Shown one piece after another: positions 9,500 through 20,960 of a DNA stretch of 64,000 nucleotides. Both the position numbers and the translations under genes were made by a program. The first letter of the stretch is position 1. Each line of letters starts with the position of its first letter. The notes under the pieces were generated by a model. The model made no database searches. It worked only from the letters and a program-made list of their open reading frames with translations, and was not told where the DNA came from. Origin of the DNA: Chrysemys picta bellii (lineage: Eukaryota > Chordata > Testudines > Emydidae); NCBI RefSeq assembly GCF_011386835.1, contig NC_088792.1, positions 42,088,882 through 42,152,881 of the forward strand. Direction: 5' to 3'.

Positions 9500-11740
9500 T
9501 ATGCAACCTTGTGCCCCCCACTTACATGTCCCTGCAGAGTGGCTATGCCAGGTTGGCACAAGGGGAGGAAGCAACCACATTACTCTGTGTTGCTGCAGTT
9601 CTGGTCTGCAGAGCAGCCGGTCAACAAAAGTGTAGAAGCTGCCATAGGTTACAGCAGCTCTTGAGGCTGCTGTAACTTACTTTGGGGATTGCACTGGCCC
9701 ACAGAACATCCCAGAATCATAGAGGCATGAAGCACTGCACCCTGTTTGCCTGGGCTGCATCTTCTTTGTTCTGCATCTTAAGCGATGCAGCACAGAACCT
9801 AGCCCCAGATCTTGAGCCAATTTACTGAATGCAAATTACAGCTGACTGTGGAAAGATTCGGTTGTGAGATTCTTCTGACCTGTTGACAAAACACAACCTG
9901 CCAACGTGGCTCTTTGTACATCCTTCAGCTACATCAAAATTTCCAGCTCAACATCTAGTACTGTTGTTGACTGAGTCAGTCACTAGGACTTTGACTCTCC
10001 AAAAGATGGGAGTCCAAACATCAATAAATAGGTTACAATGAGACCTGAATATAGTATTTTAATTGGGTTGATATAATCTTTCTCCAGTATTTTTCAAGAT
10101 TATATAAAAGAAAACTACCCAGCCAAGCAATCTGAAAGTTCAAAAGCTAAGAAATACTTTTCTCTGCTTAGACTGTGAAATGTATTTCAAAATGGTTTTC
10201 AGTGCTATTTAGAAAATGTGCTTTCAAATATATATTTCACAGTTGATTCATAACGATAAGAGATTGCTGGGCCAAGCCAAATAAGCACAATTTTCTTCCA
10301 ACGGTTTCAGAGCTTCCCATGTTCAAAAGAATAAAACGGAATGAGGATTGCTTATACATAACATTACAATACCGAATAGAATGGGGGATGGGGAGATACA
10401 TGCTTGCGCGCACGCACATTACTAGGTTATCCTTTTTAGCTGTAAAAAGGAATGGCATATAGGGAATGTTGAGAAATACATAATGTATTTTGTAATCACA
10501 CATGCAGTTGCTATGCTTTTTACATCCCGCTGTTTGCACTTCATATAATATTAATCATGATAACTATGCCATATAACTTTAATTATAGTAACTATGCCAG
10601 CTAGGAAAATGAATAGGAAGCCATTTATGAATTTTTCATCAGAATGGAGCACATAGGAGTCACAAAAAAGCTTAAGCATATGTATGGGTGAATTAAACAT
10701 TGTCAATGCTTGACAGATTGAGGATCTGAAAACCATGTCTGTGGCCAGATTTGCACGGGAAGCTGCAAAAAAACAATCTGAGGAGTAAATTGCACTGCCC
10801 AAAAACTTAAACGTTTTTACTTAATGGCTTGTATTTCCAAAAGGAAAGAATTTAGTCCTTTTAACAACAAAGTGAAAGATTTTATTAAGATCTACTGTAG
10901 AGATGGTTAAAATTTTTAATGAAGTTTTTCATTAAAAAATAGTCTTTTAAAAATCAGACATTTTCATAATTTAAAAAAATATATTCCACTCTCTGGTGAG
11001 CACAAGGATTAGGTCTGGGTCTGTCCTCTGCAGGTGTATGCAACTGGGGCAGGTTCTTTAGACTCTTCTTCCTTGGGGCACCCATAGAGGTTTCAGCCAT
11101 AATCTTGCGCACAGTGTTCACTCTTTGCGGATGGTACCGTTTCATTGACTTCAATGTTCTCATATACTCATGTAGCAAAGTGGCAGGATTCTCCTGTGGA
11201 CCCACCCTTTTAGCAGGTGTAGAACCCTGCAGGGAGATGGTAACTGATTCCTGATAAATCCTTGTAGCAGGTGTGGCTTGTTAACTCCACCCTGGCGCTA
11301 AGGGGTGTCTCTTTTTGGAGAGAGGAAATTATGGTTTGGGCTACTGGTGTGTAGTCAAGGAAACCCTAGGAGTAGTCAGGAAGAAAGCTTAGCCTGAGGC
11401 TTACATTTCCATTGCAGCTTGAGTCACCCATAAAGCCAAACCACAGGAAGAGGGGAAGATTGCACTTCTTACAGTGGGCCAAATCTTCCAGCAGTTTAAT
11501 TTGGCATAGATTCTTTGACATCAATGAAGCGGCACCATTTCCCATCAACCGATGGCCAGTATGTGTAGAATCAGTTCAGAGCAGTATGGGAGCTCCATCT
11601 ACTTAAATGCACACTCATGCACGCACGTCCTTATGCACACACAGCCCCACACATATTTGCTCTAGAATATATGCGTACTTTCTCACTGAGTGAGAGAGAA
11701 TGAGATCTCCAGCAGAATCCTGGAATTACACTAAAAGAAT
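9500..11740. other. Non-coding stretch, possible ST8SIA6 3' UTR or intergenic DNA
   Basis: No convincing gene or complete repeat was found. It is A/T-rich with short tandem oddities (GCGCGCACGCAC near 10405). An 83-codon open frame on - at 10954-11205 overlaps an old palindromic repeat and is not supported. Confidence 0.5.
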
Positions 11741-11748
11741 GATCTAGA

Positions 11749-11859
11749 AGTGTTTCTCAATGACCGGTCCGTGAACGGGCACCAGTCCCTGACATCTCCC
11801 TGATACAGTTGAGGAAGGCAGTGAGCCAGTCCCTGCTATCAAAAAGGTTGAGAATCACT
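11749..11859. mobile_element. Short hAT-type element (TTCTCAA ends)
   Basis: Termini AGTGTTTCTCAATGACC and the inverted GTTGAGAATCACT are flanked by a perfect 8-bp duplication GATCTAGA at 11741-11748 and 11860-11867. The 111-bp element is a deletion derivative with no coding capacity. Confidence 0.85.
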
Positions 11860-11879
11860 GATCTAGATTATTTTGTATT

Positions 11880-12645
11880 AAATAACTAAATCATTTTTGC
11901 TATGGCTCTGTGGTTGAACAGAGTCTTGTTTGCTCATTGGTTTAACCAGATAAGCCTGGAGGATTCAAATAAACATAGGCCCCAGAGGAGTAAAATAGGC
12001 CCTTTTCATTAATTAGTCTGGCAAAAATCATCCTATTGTTCAGAAGGCTTGTTCAAGTGGAAATGCTATCTGGACAAGCAAATGGGCTAGGCATTCTGCC
12101 TGCCAGAAAGAGCCAAGGAGACTGGCTCCAGACTGAGGGGGTATCTGACATAAGCATTAAGCTGCTGCTCACAGGGGTGGGTGGCTGGCCAGAGAGCAGG
12201 AGTGAAGCAGGGAGGACTGAGCCACCTCAGAGGTAGGAGGGGGAGGTGTGGCTAAGCAGGTTAATATTGCTGGGCTGCCCATCAGAGGGGAGGGGCAAAA
12301 GGAGGAGGGGCTGAGCAGAGTGGTGGAGTTGAGCTGCTCCTTGGAGAGGAAGGGGATGGGTATCATTGATGCTAGTAAAGCCTCGTAGGTAGAGCCAGAC
12401 AGAAAGGTATGGCTGAACATGCCTTCATCTGAGCCTCAGTTTGAATATATGAGGTCAGTGATGATTGTGGAGCCTAAGAATTGGGGTTGGGTTTTTCAGC
12501 TGTAGTAAGATGGTCCAAAGGCAGCTAGTTTTGATACAAAGGCGAGCAATAATGCGACTTTCCAGCCAAGCCAGAGAAGGCTACGTAGCAACTTCTGGAG
12601 CCAGGCAACCTTAGCAGCAGCTGCCATTGCTATAGTACTGCATAT
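11880..12645. other. Non-coding stretch
   Basis: Unique-looking DNA with a G/A-rich patch at 12170-12420. No gene or named repeat is recognised. Confidence 0.5.
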
Positions 12646-12649
12646 AAGT

Positions 12650-12776
12650 CCTGATCCACCATAGCACTTCAGCATGTGCTAACTTTTAGCTCATGAGTCG
12701 ACTCTATGAACTCAGTGGGACTACTCACACACTTAAAGTTAAGCATGTGCTGAAGTGCTATGCTGGATCTGGGCCA
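12650..12776. repeat. Palindromic MITE-like repeat, copy 3
   Basis: CACTTCAGCATGTGCTAAC on the left pairs with the inverted TTAAGCATGTGCTGAAGTGC on the right. This is the cleanest copy of the family in the window. Confidence 0.6.
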
Positions 12777-12779
12777 CAA

Positions 12780-13900
12780 TGGGCATGATAACGCTGGTGA
12801 AGATAAATTGTTCTTGTCTAATTAGCAAGCCTCAGAATAGATATAATGGATCTGAAATTGTAAATGGAAACAATTTTATTTACAATTAATTTATGCTAAT
12901 TGTAATCAGGAAGGGGAGGAGAAGAAATGCAAGAATCTGAAACACTAAAAGTTACCTCTACAGCATCTTATATTTATATCTGAATTTTCTATGTCTATCT
13001 CCCATGTACATATTGACCAGGCCTGACCCTGCTTAGCTGATAAAAGCTGCTGATAAGGCGATGAGGTGATAAAGAGGCATACCATGCCATGGCCTAACTG
13101 TAGGCACTGCTGAATAACAACTACTGGAGATGTTCTAGTGAGCTTAGAGCCCTCCTCTAAAGAGAACAGATGTTTGAACTAGATAGCTCACTATCAGTCC
13201 TTTCCACACCCTCAGGAGTCTGAGCCTATGATGTTGTATAACAAATGTCTGAGACAGACTCTATTCTAACATAAGGCTGAATACAGATGTGTGAGGCAAA
13301 ACAGGTTTAAGTGATAAGAATTGTAAAAATTGGCTTATTTTTAATCTAATATAGAGTTTACTTATGCACAAAAAACAGTAACACATGTTGTTTTGTTTTA
13401 ATTCCAGGGTGGTGATTCCAAAGGAGAAAATTTGTGTATATCTCAGAAGTTTGGTATTGGATTTGATATGATGTTGTTTTGTGAGCATTAAACTGCACTA
13501 TTATAATTTGGAAATATTTTACACTTAAGGAGAAAAGTGAATGATTTTTGACATAGTGATTGCTACATTTTTGAATTTCTCGTAATCAAAATTGTTTATG
13601 CAAACAAAATTTATCTGGAAAATCTTTGGAACTCCTGACTATTCGTTAAATTTAAAGCACAATCTCAAGATGGTGCCACTGTGACACTTGTAATGTTTTG
13701 CTTGTTAAATTATTATAATTTTAAAATGTTTTGACATTTTTGTTGTTTTCATACAAGGTGGACAAAAGTGTGTATTTATTAGCTCCATGGTATGATGTGT
13801 TAGATTTGGCAATGAACTTTTTCTACTGAAGGCCTTGATCCTGCAAATTCCTCCACTAAGTGGAGAAATTATTGCAGAAAAAAATCATTTTGATTGTGGA
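12780..13900. other. Non-coding A/T-rich stretch
   Basis: No gene or complete repeat is seen. A fragment at 13833-13875 (TGATCCTGCAAATTCCTCC, then an inverted half) looks like a worn palindromic repeat. Confidence 0.5.
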
Positions 13901-13904
13901 ATAG

Positions 13905-14240
13905 AGTGCCCACTGGGGTTCTGGCTGCCGGACCCTTGCCAGCCAGGATCCCGGCCGCAGGCCCGCTCAGCTCGCTGCCGGCCTAGGTGAACAGAATCCC
14001 AGACTGGCAGCAGGTCGGCAGCGTAAGATCAACATTTTAATTTAATTTTAAATGAAGCTTCTTAAACATTTTGAAAAACGTGTTTATATATTATATAAGT
14101 AAACTAGTGTTGTATTGTAAAACAGACTTATAGAGAGAGACCTTCTAAAAACATTAAAATGTATTACCGGCACGCAAAACCTTAAAGTGAATAAATGAAG
14201 ATTCAGCACACCGCTTCTGAAAGGTTGCCTACCCCTGTGT
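13905..14240. mobile_element. hAT-type element fragment
   Basis: It has the GC-rich left block (CTGGCTGCCGGACCC and CAGACTGGCAGCAGG), an A/T-rich middle, and ends GAAAGGTTGCCTACCCCTG, the inverted CAGGGG terminus of a common turtle hAT family. No matching 8-bp duplication was found at its left side, so it is 5' truncated. Confidence 0.65.
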
Positions 14241-15884
14241 TATAGAAATATTCCTACACTCCTGTGAAATTGAAGTATATTTAATATATTTGTAATTTAC
14301 ACATGTTTTATGTGCATTTTCATAACTGCTTCATATTTGGCCCTTATGTTTATATTCTTGATGTTAATTACATCAAAATACCTAATAAAATTATTATTCA
14401 TTAAATTCTATTAGAATGATACAGAAGTTACAAAATATTTCCAAAAATAGGGGGGAAGGGGAGTGATGCATCCCAATGGCAGAATTTTGAGACTATCACA
14501 TTGAATTCTCCATTAACAAGTAACTCTTCACCTATCATTTTGAACAATTGCTTCCTGGATTTACTTCCTCTAGAAAAGTCAGACCAAGTAAAGACCCATT
14601 TTACACCAAGAGACTTCATTATCCTGGTGGTTTCAGAAGTGAGAGAATCTCTCTTCCATTTGCCTTTTTATTTATAAGAGTTATTCCATTGGAAAAAAAA
14701 AAAAACTTTGGGTTTTCCCCCCCAACATTTGCCTTTCTTGTGACTCCCCCAGTTCACTACAGACATACTAAGGGACAGATTTTAAAACCTACCCTCCCAT
14801 TGTGCACGGACAGCTTGTGGGTTCAAATAATGTCACCTAACATCCTGATCTGCAACTGGATCACCGGAATGCACCCCTGCAGACCCTCTCCTGAATTCAC
14901 AGTGTGGAATCCAAGATGATCGACACAGGTGCAGGGGTGTGTATGGGTAGATCCAGTTCCAGAATCTAACGCTTTGAAATCCAGCTACCTAATTGTACAT
15001 ATCGGTTAAATATCTTGGTGAGATTAATTGTGCCTGTAGACAATTGCAAAACTGACAGGTGCAAAATCATGGCTGCAAATTGAGATACTGGTTTGAAGCA
15101 GATATAGGAGTTAAGCTTCTTTACAAACCATCTCTACTTTTGTTTTAGTCCATGTGATGCATAGACTCAAATTAAAGGAGAGTGGTAAATGGGGAGATTC
15201 TAAACTACATGACAGTTTATAAGGTTATAAGTAAACATACATTTTCATTTTCAAGATAACTCCATGCATCATAACACATAACTGTGGTCTCAGGTTTAAA
15301 ACTTGTATCCCTTGCCTGAGGTTTCAATGTCTCCAAAATGTGCATTGTTTGGGTTCACTTTTATTTTGTTTCTTTTAGATGTGAATATCACAGTAGTTAT
15401 GATACATCCTTTGTGCTGTTACGACTGCATTTCGCCAGGAAAAAAAGACGCTGATAGTGTAGGCTCTGCTAATGTTGTTGTTTTCAAAAGGTCTCTTAAA
15501 GATTTATCACTGCACATTTTTATGCTTTAAGATATAAACTTGCTGTTGTCTGTTCTCACACATTAGGGTGTTACAGTATAATGTATAAATGTCTCTGCAG
15601 GATTTAGGAGGAGGCATGCATTGCCCCTCTACTGTACGTGTGCATCACCACTTGCTTTTATAACAGGAAATTGAGGTGAAGTTGTATTGTTGAGACATCA
15701 GTCAGTTCATTTTAATTTATACTTTGTTTTATGTTTTTAAGTGCCTAATGATTTTATGTGGGGGGGGGGAAAAAACAAAAACAAAAAAACCCACCATTGA
15801 TTTCACTGTTATGATGCATTCTTAACACACTGCACCGATTCCATATTGTTCTGTAATGGAATAATTTTGCAATTTCTGTTTGTA
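14241..15884 (+). other. A/T-rich non-coding DNA, candidate distal 3' UTR
   Basis: This stretch has no recognised repeat or gene and ends at a polyadenylation-like site (15885). A long 3' UTR of ST8SIA6 could extend here, but 7 kb of distance makes that uncertain without RNA data. Confidence 0.3.
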
Positions 15885-15890
15885 AATAAA
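15885..15890 (+). terminator. AATAAA polyadenylation signal candidate
   Basis: TGTAAATAAAGACTTACTAG is followed after about 20 bases by GTGTGC and a long T run, the usual downstream element. It is oriented with ST8SIA6. Confidence 0.4.
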
Positions 15891-16482
15891 GACTTACTAG
15901 ACATATCCGTGTGCTTTTTTTTTTTTTATCCTTAAGACGTACTATTAAAAATACACCTTCCAACAAGAAGTTAAATGGTGCAGTATATTTTCTCTGTATA
16001 TTTACAGAGGTTCTCAAATAGAGATATAGATTTGGGGGGGGGGAATTGGACTGTACTTCAAGTCAATAAATATAAATATAAATATATATATTCTGTTCCA
16101 TAAATACCAGCAATTGCAGACCACAAGCAAATGTTTTCCATTCCTTTGTGGGGATACCTTTTGTTTCTTCGCTTCATTGTTTTGAATGACTTGGAAATGC
16201 CTTTTTTTATTTTTAGTGGTTGGTTAAAAGAAAACAAAGTTTTAAAAAAATATATCATTGCTGCTTTTCTCTTTTCAAAAAATGAAAAGTTAAACACATT
16301 TGCAAAACAGCAATTAAATGAAAATGTGACATAAACATCTGGTTTGAAGGTATTAAGTACCGTAGACAATAGTATGGATTCTTTATTAAAGTCATTTTTG
16401 ATCATATAGAAATCTAGGGCACAATAGTTCTAAGTTGACACATTCAAGAAAAAACCCTCAAGTGGATGAATTTCAGAGGGAA

Positions 16483-16608
16483 AGTTTAGCCTGAGAAAGC
16501 TTATGCTCAAATAAATTTGTTAATCTCTAAGGTGCCACAAGTACTCCTGTTCTTTTTGTGGATACAGACTAACATGGCTACTACTCTGAAACTCCTTGAT
16601 GCATTTGC
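16483..16608 (+). mobile_element. Penelope-like retroelement tail fragment (family B)
   Basis: It contains AAAGCTTATGCTCAAATAAA, then TCTCTAAGGTGCCACAAGTA and ACTAACATGGCTACTACTCTGAAAC. This is the same 3' tail as at 28124-28238, 52350-52425 and (inverted) 58529-58584. The 5' part is truncated. Confidence 0.6.
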
Positions 16609-16753
16609 CTTTCAGTCGAAGAGAACAGCAGGTGATTTAGCTTCTATGCTACATATTTGCGAGATTCTCCAAGTAGTATCTGACTGTTTTATCAAGTCAA
16701 ATATGTACATGTAGTGGGTGTGGCTTTGTGATATGAATTTTTCTCCTCTAGAG

Positions 16754-17485
16754 CAGAGGTTCTCAAACTGTGGTCCGTGGACAGAGCTCCATTCACGTGG
16801 TCCGCAGATAGTTCCTGCTAAGGTGTGTGCCTGGGTGGCCACACACAAGACAATGAAGGGCCACCCAGCTAATTAGTGAAACCGCACAGGCATGGCTCCA
16901 CTAATTAGGGGCCTAGACCCTGGAGAAGACGCACATGTAAGGTGAGGTGTGGGTGGAATAAGAAGTAGGTGGGAGGGGGCAGTGGGGTGAGAAGAGGGGG
17001 TGGGGGGAATTTGGGACATGCAGGGCTGCAGCGGCCAGAGAAAGAGGCTACTTTCTCCAGCTCCAGGGCTGTGGCTGCTGGGAAAAGACAGCCCTCCTTC
17101 CCAGCACCAACAATGTGGCTGCTGTGGTGGGAGAGATACCCGTCTCTGCCGCAGCTCAGGGGCTGCCACATCAGGGGAGAGAGGAAGAGACTCCCCTCCT
17201 TCCCAGCCCCAGCTTGGGAGCTGCCGTGGCGGGGGGAAAGAGGGCACATCCATCACATTAGAAAGGTAAGACTACTGATATTAAAATACGAGTTGTGTGC
17301 TTTTATTTGTAGAACAAAAAATGTTGTGGGGGTTTTTTTTTATATATATAGTGCTTTAATCCAAAGCACTTTACAATAGTTAGCTAATGGTACAAACAAC
17401 ATTTGGAAAGATCATTAAGTGGTCCCCTGAGACCTTCAGCAATTTTCAAGTGGTCCATGGGGGAAAAAAAATTTAATAACCACTG
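16754..17485. mobile_element. hAT-type element, 732 bp
   Basis: Termini are CAGAGGTTCTCAAACTG and the inverted end AATAACCACTG. A perfect 8-bp duplication CTCTAGAG flanks it at 16746-16753 and 17486-17493. The inner GC-rich part (16960-17240) produces several overlapping open frames on both strands with no transposase similarity. Confidence 0.87.
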
Positions 17486-17499
17486 CTCTAGAGCCTGTT

Positions 17500-18139
17500 A
17501 GGGACTGAATTGCAATTGCCAAAACTTATTTGAATCAAACCAGAGAATTAGGAATGAAAGGATACATTTTTGTCAGTTTCTGACAATGTTTAAAAACAAC
17601 CCATTTCTTTTCTTTGTTATGCAAACAACTGAAGATGCATACATGAGAAATAAAGAGACTAATAGGTCCCAATTGCATGTGGCATTGCTAATCAGATGCA
17701 TTTCTGCATCAAAAAGAAAATGCTTTAGAGTGCTTTAGAGCACTTAAGCTAGCTGAAGTGTTTATCTGATGAGATGCCATTTGACTTGAGATATCATACA
17801 CTAATTTTGAAATATAAGAGCACCATGGGGTATGCTATTTGCTATGCTAAAGTCAGATCATTGCCAAATATTCAGATATGCAAATGCTAGTTTCTCAGCT
17901 GCTGTGACCTTATGGCATATTTTCACATATAATCCTGCTTGCTAACTAAAACCTGTCTTTGAAAACACTCCCTTATTGGTAATGAAACCTGATGGATAGT
18001 TAATCTAGGAGCTAAGGGCAGTAGATCTCTGTGGTCTCCTCAGAGAGAAGTAAGGGTAGATATGTCAACAAGTTTCCCACAAAGTTTGTGATTCCCTCAG
18101 AACCTAACCTCCTGTTTAAAAAAGAAGAAAAGTTGGCAT
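17500..18139. other. Non-coding stretch
   Basis: No gene or repeat was recognised. Confidence 0.5.
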
Positions 18140-18147
18140 CCCTTCTT

Positions 18148-18373
18148 CAGGGCCGGCTCCAGGCACCAGCTTCTCAAGCAGGTGCTTGGGGCAGCTGCTC
18201 CGGAGAGGGGCGGCAGGTCCAGGTATTCGGCGGCAATTCGGCGGACGGTCCCTCACTCCGCTTGTGAGTGAAGGACCTCCCGCCGAATTGTCGCCGCAGA
18301 TCGTGATCGCGGCTTTTTGTTTTTGTTTTTGTTTTGGCTGCTTGGGGCGGCCAAAACCCTGGAGCCGGCCCTG
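18148..18373. mobile_element. Non-autonomous hAT element, copy 3
   Basis: Perfect terminal inverted repeats (CAGGGCCGGCTCCAGG and CCTGGAGCCGGCCCTG) are flanked by a perfect 8-bp duplication CCCTTCTT at 18140-18147 and 18374-18381. The internal part has a second inverted pair around the sequence ATTCGGCGG. Confidence 0.96.
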
Positions 18374-18381
18374 CCCTTCTT

Positions 18382-19710
18382 TGTGTGAAATTAGTGTGCT
18401 GGTTTCTATAGTTAAGGCTGTTTTGTTTAGTCTGTGACTGGAAAGAATGAAGAAAAAGAATATGAACATTAAGGTCTCGCATTATCTCAGATACTAGGGC
18501 GATGAGCATGCTCTAAGAACCTGTATGGAATGGAGTAGCACACAAAGCACTAGACTGAGCCACCTGGATACTGGATGGTAGAATTTTGCCAAAATTAAAA
18601 TGCTGTTCAGGCTGGAGCCTGTAAATGGGACTGAAATTGTTTAACCGTGTGACAGAAACGTGATACCGCCCAGAAAGTTCTACGGATTTACAGGTCAAAT
18701 TTCACTTGGGGCAGATGCTTGTAATTCCCATTACGCTCACAGCAACTCAGGACTAAATGTGCACCACTGTCCTATCAGGGACACTAAACTGCTTCATATT
18801 GTCACTTATCTAGCGTAAGAGGAAATACTGGGTATTAGGTGCATACGAGATAAGGGATTAAAATGGAATAACTTAATTATTATATTTTCCTCTTTCTTTT
18901 CCAGGTATTTTAATACATCTTTATGCAACAAACAAGCAAAAACAGTGTCATTTGTCTGACTCCAGCATACAGAAATTCTAGGGTATTAGTTTTGTTTAGA
19001 TGCTAATCTCCTTTCCAAGACAAGAAAAGCCACCCATGTGCTTCGATATGTGGGGGAATTTGATGGTTCCAGGAGTGAAAGTGGGGAGTCCCAGCAGCAA
19101 GGGAGGCAGATGCTCATTGAGGGACACTAGGTAACTCCTCCCCATCTTGGGTCTCTCTGGTACCCATTAGCCAGCTGGGAGATAGGGATGTTGACTGGCC
19201 AGCATTTCCCAGCTCCCAGGGTTTAATCTGAAACATGGGCCATGTGGGGCATCTTTTGGCTCTGTTCCAGCAGCCCCACCCTAGCCACCCTGAATTAGGA
19301 ATGGGAACCCAGCCTGACAGATGCTGTGCATGATAGGATTGCTTATCTACCCTACATTTGCACTGATTGCGAGAACTGATGAAGTATCCAGTGTAAGGGG
19401 AAGGAAGTCAGTGTTTAATTTGTAATGAAAGAGGTGCTGGGGCTCAAGCAACTTTTTTTTACATTCATACCTGATTCAGCAAGTCCAGAGGTGTCGGGAC
19501 TATAAACTGTCAAGCCCAGAGGTCAACCCTGGCAAAAATTAAGCACTTAAGGAACTAGATGAATTGGACTGTGGCTGCAACAGGCAACAAGTTAGTTCCC
19601 CACCTCTTCCTTTCCAGCCCCAACACCCTGGGTAGTAAAATCCTTGTAACATTTTATTTTTAAGACAACCCCTCCAAAACAGATTCACTTATGTTGAGGC
19701 CCAGGAGGAG
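18382..19710. other. Non-coding stretch before the LTR element
   Basis: No gene was recognised. A short repeat-like piece at 19430-19500 (AAAGAGGTGCTGGGGCTC) is not classified. Confidence 0.45.
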
Positions 19711-19715
19711 GGGTG
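19711..19715 (+). repeat. Left target-site duplication of the LTR element
   Basis: GGGTG precedes the 5' LTR and is repeated exactly at 25454-25458 after the 3' LTR. Confidence 0.9.
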
Positions 19716-20611
19716 TGTCATAACTATAAAGGGAAGGGTAATAGCTGTCCTGTGTACAGTACTATAAAAATCCCTCCTGGCCAGAGACTCCAAAATCCTT
19801 TTCCCTGTAAAGGGTTAAGAAGCTCAGGTAACCTGGCTGGCATCTGACCTAAAGGACCAATAAGGGGACAAGATACTTTCAAATCTTGGAGGGGGGGGAA
19901 GGCTGTTGTTTGTGTTCTTTGTTTGGGAGTGTGTTCGTTCTCGGGACTGAGAGGGACCAGACATCAATCCAGGTTCTCCACATCTTTCTAAACAAGTCTC
20001 TCCTATTTCAAACTTGTAAGTAAATAGCCAGGCAAGGCGTGTTAGTTTTCCTTTGTTTTCTCAACTTGTAAATGTACCTTTTACTAGAGTGTTTATCTTT
20101 GTTTGCTGTACTTTGAACCTAAGACTAGAGGGGAGTCCTCTGAGCTCTTTAAGTTTGATTACCCTGTAAGGTTAATTTCCATACTGATTTTACAGAGATG
20201 ATTTTTACCTTTTTCTTTAATTAAAAACCTTCTTTTTAAGAACCTGATTGATTTTTCCTTGTTTTAAGATCCAAGGGGTTTGGATCTTGATTCACCAGGA
20301 GTTGGTGGGAGGAAGGAGGGGGGATGGTTAATTTCTCCCTGTTGTAGATCCCAGGGGGGTTGGAACTGATTCACCAGGAGTTGGTGGGAGGAAGGAGGGG
20401 AATGGTTAATTTCCCCTTGTTTTAAGATCCAAGGGGTTTGGATCTGTTTTCACCAGGGATTTGGTGAAGGTTTTTCAAGGTTTCCCAGGAATGGAATCCA
20501 TTGAAATGGTGGCAGCAGAACCAGAGCTAAGCTGGTAGTTAAGCTTAGAAGTTTTCATGCAGGCCCCTACATTTGTACCCTAAAGTTCAAAGTGGGGATC
20601 CAGCCTTGACA
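19716..20611 (+). repeat. 5' LTR (896 bp)
   Basis: TGTCATAACT at the start and CCTTGACA at the end give inverted termini. The LTR carries a TATA box (19763) and, at about 20245-20470, two to three tandem copies of a roughly 79-bp unit built round CACCAGGAGTTGGTG. A block at about 20131-20235, including an ATTAAA-like motif, is missing from the 3' LTR. Confidence 0.93.
19763..19769 (+). promoter_or_regulatory. LTR TATA box
   Basis: TATAAAA in the context ACAGTACTATAAAAATCCC lies 48 bp into the LTR. The 3' LTR has the same box at 24700-24706. Confidence 0.6.
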
Positions 20612-20630
20612 TGGTGGATAGCGGTGGGAT
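20612..20630 (+). other. Primer-binding-site-like sequence, tRNA-Leu type
   Basis: Directly after the LTR end the sequence TGGTGGATAGCGGTGGGAT begins with TGG. Its complement closely resembles the 3' end of vertebrate tRNA-Leu (CCCACCGCTGCCACCA) apart from a two-for-one base change in the middle. It would prime minus-strand DNA synthesis. Confidence 0.5.
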
Positions 20631-20960
20631 CATTTTAAACCCAAAAGCCAGTGAGATTTTTTTTTCCTTCTAGCTGCTTGGAAAGCCAGGAGCTGGAGGT
20701 AGATAGATGCACATCTTATCTCTCCTTGCCTGAAGGCAGAGGTGTTAAGTTTTTTTAACAGGTCCTTTGTTAAGAGAAGGGTTCAATTAGCAAACTTGAC
20801 TGGTAAAAGGACTTTACAAGCTGAATTGTTTTTTTTTCTTTTTACATCCTCGGGAGTAGCTAGTTAGAAAGTCTCTGTTAACTCAGCAGCAGCCAGAGCT
20901 GAGAGCTTCCCAGTTTCAGTCAACTGCAGAGGGGGTGACCCAGCACAAGAAAACAGGAAA

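Noticed and set aside
10954..11205. An 83-codon open frame on - that loosely recalls a capsid-like segment
   Set aside because: It overlaps an old repeat with CATTGACTTCAATG symmetry, has no conserved motif and no neighbouring retroviral genes.
16873..17379. Open frames of 90-136 codons on both strands
   Set aside because: They come from the GC-rich core of the hAT element at 16754-17485 and have proline-rich low-complexity sequence.
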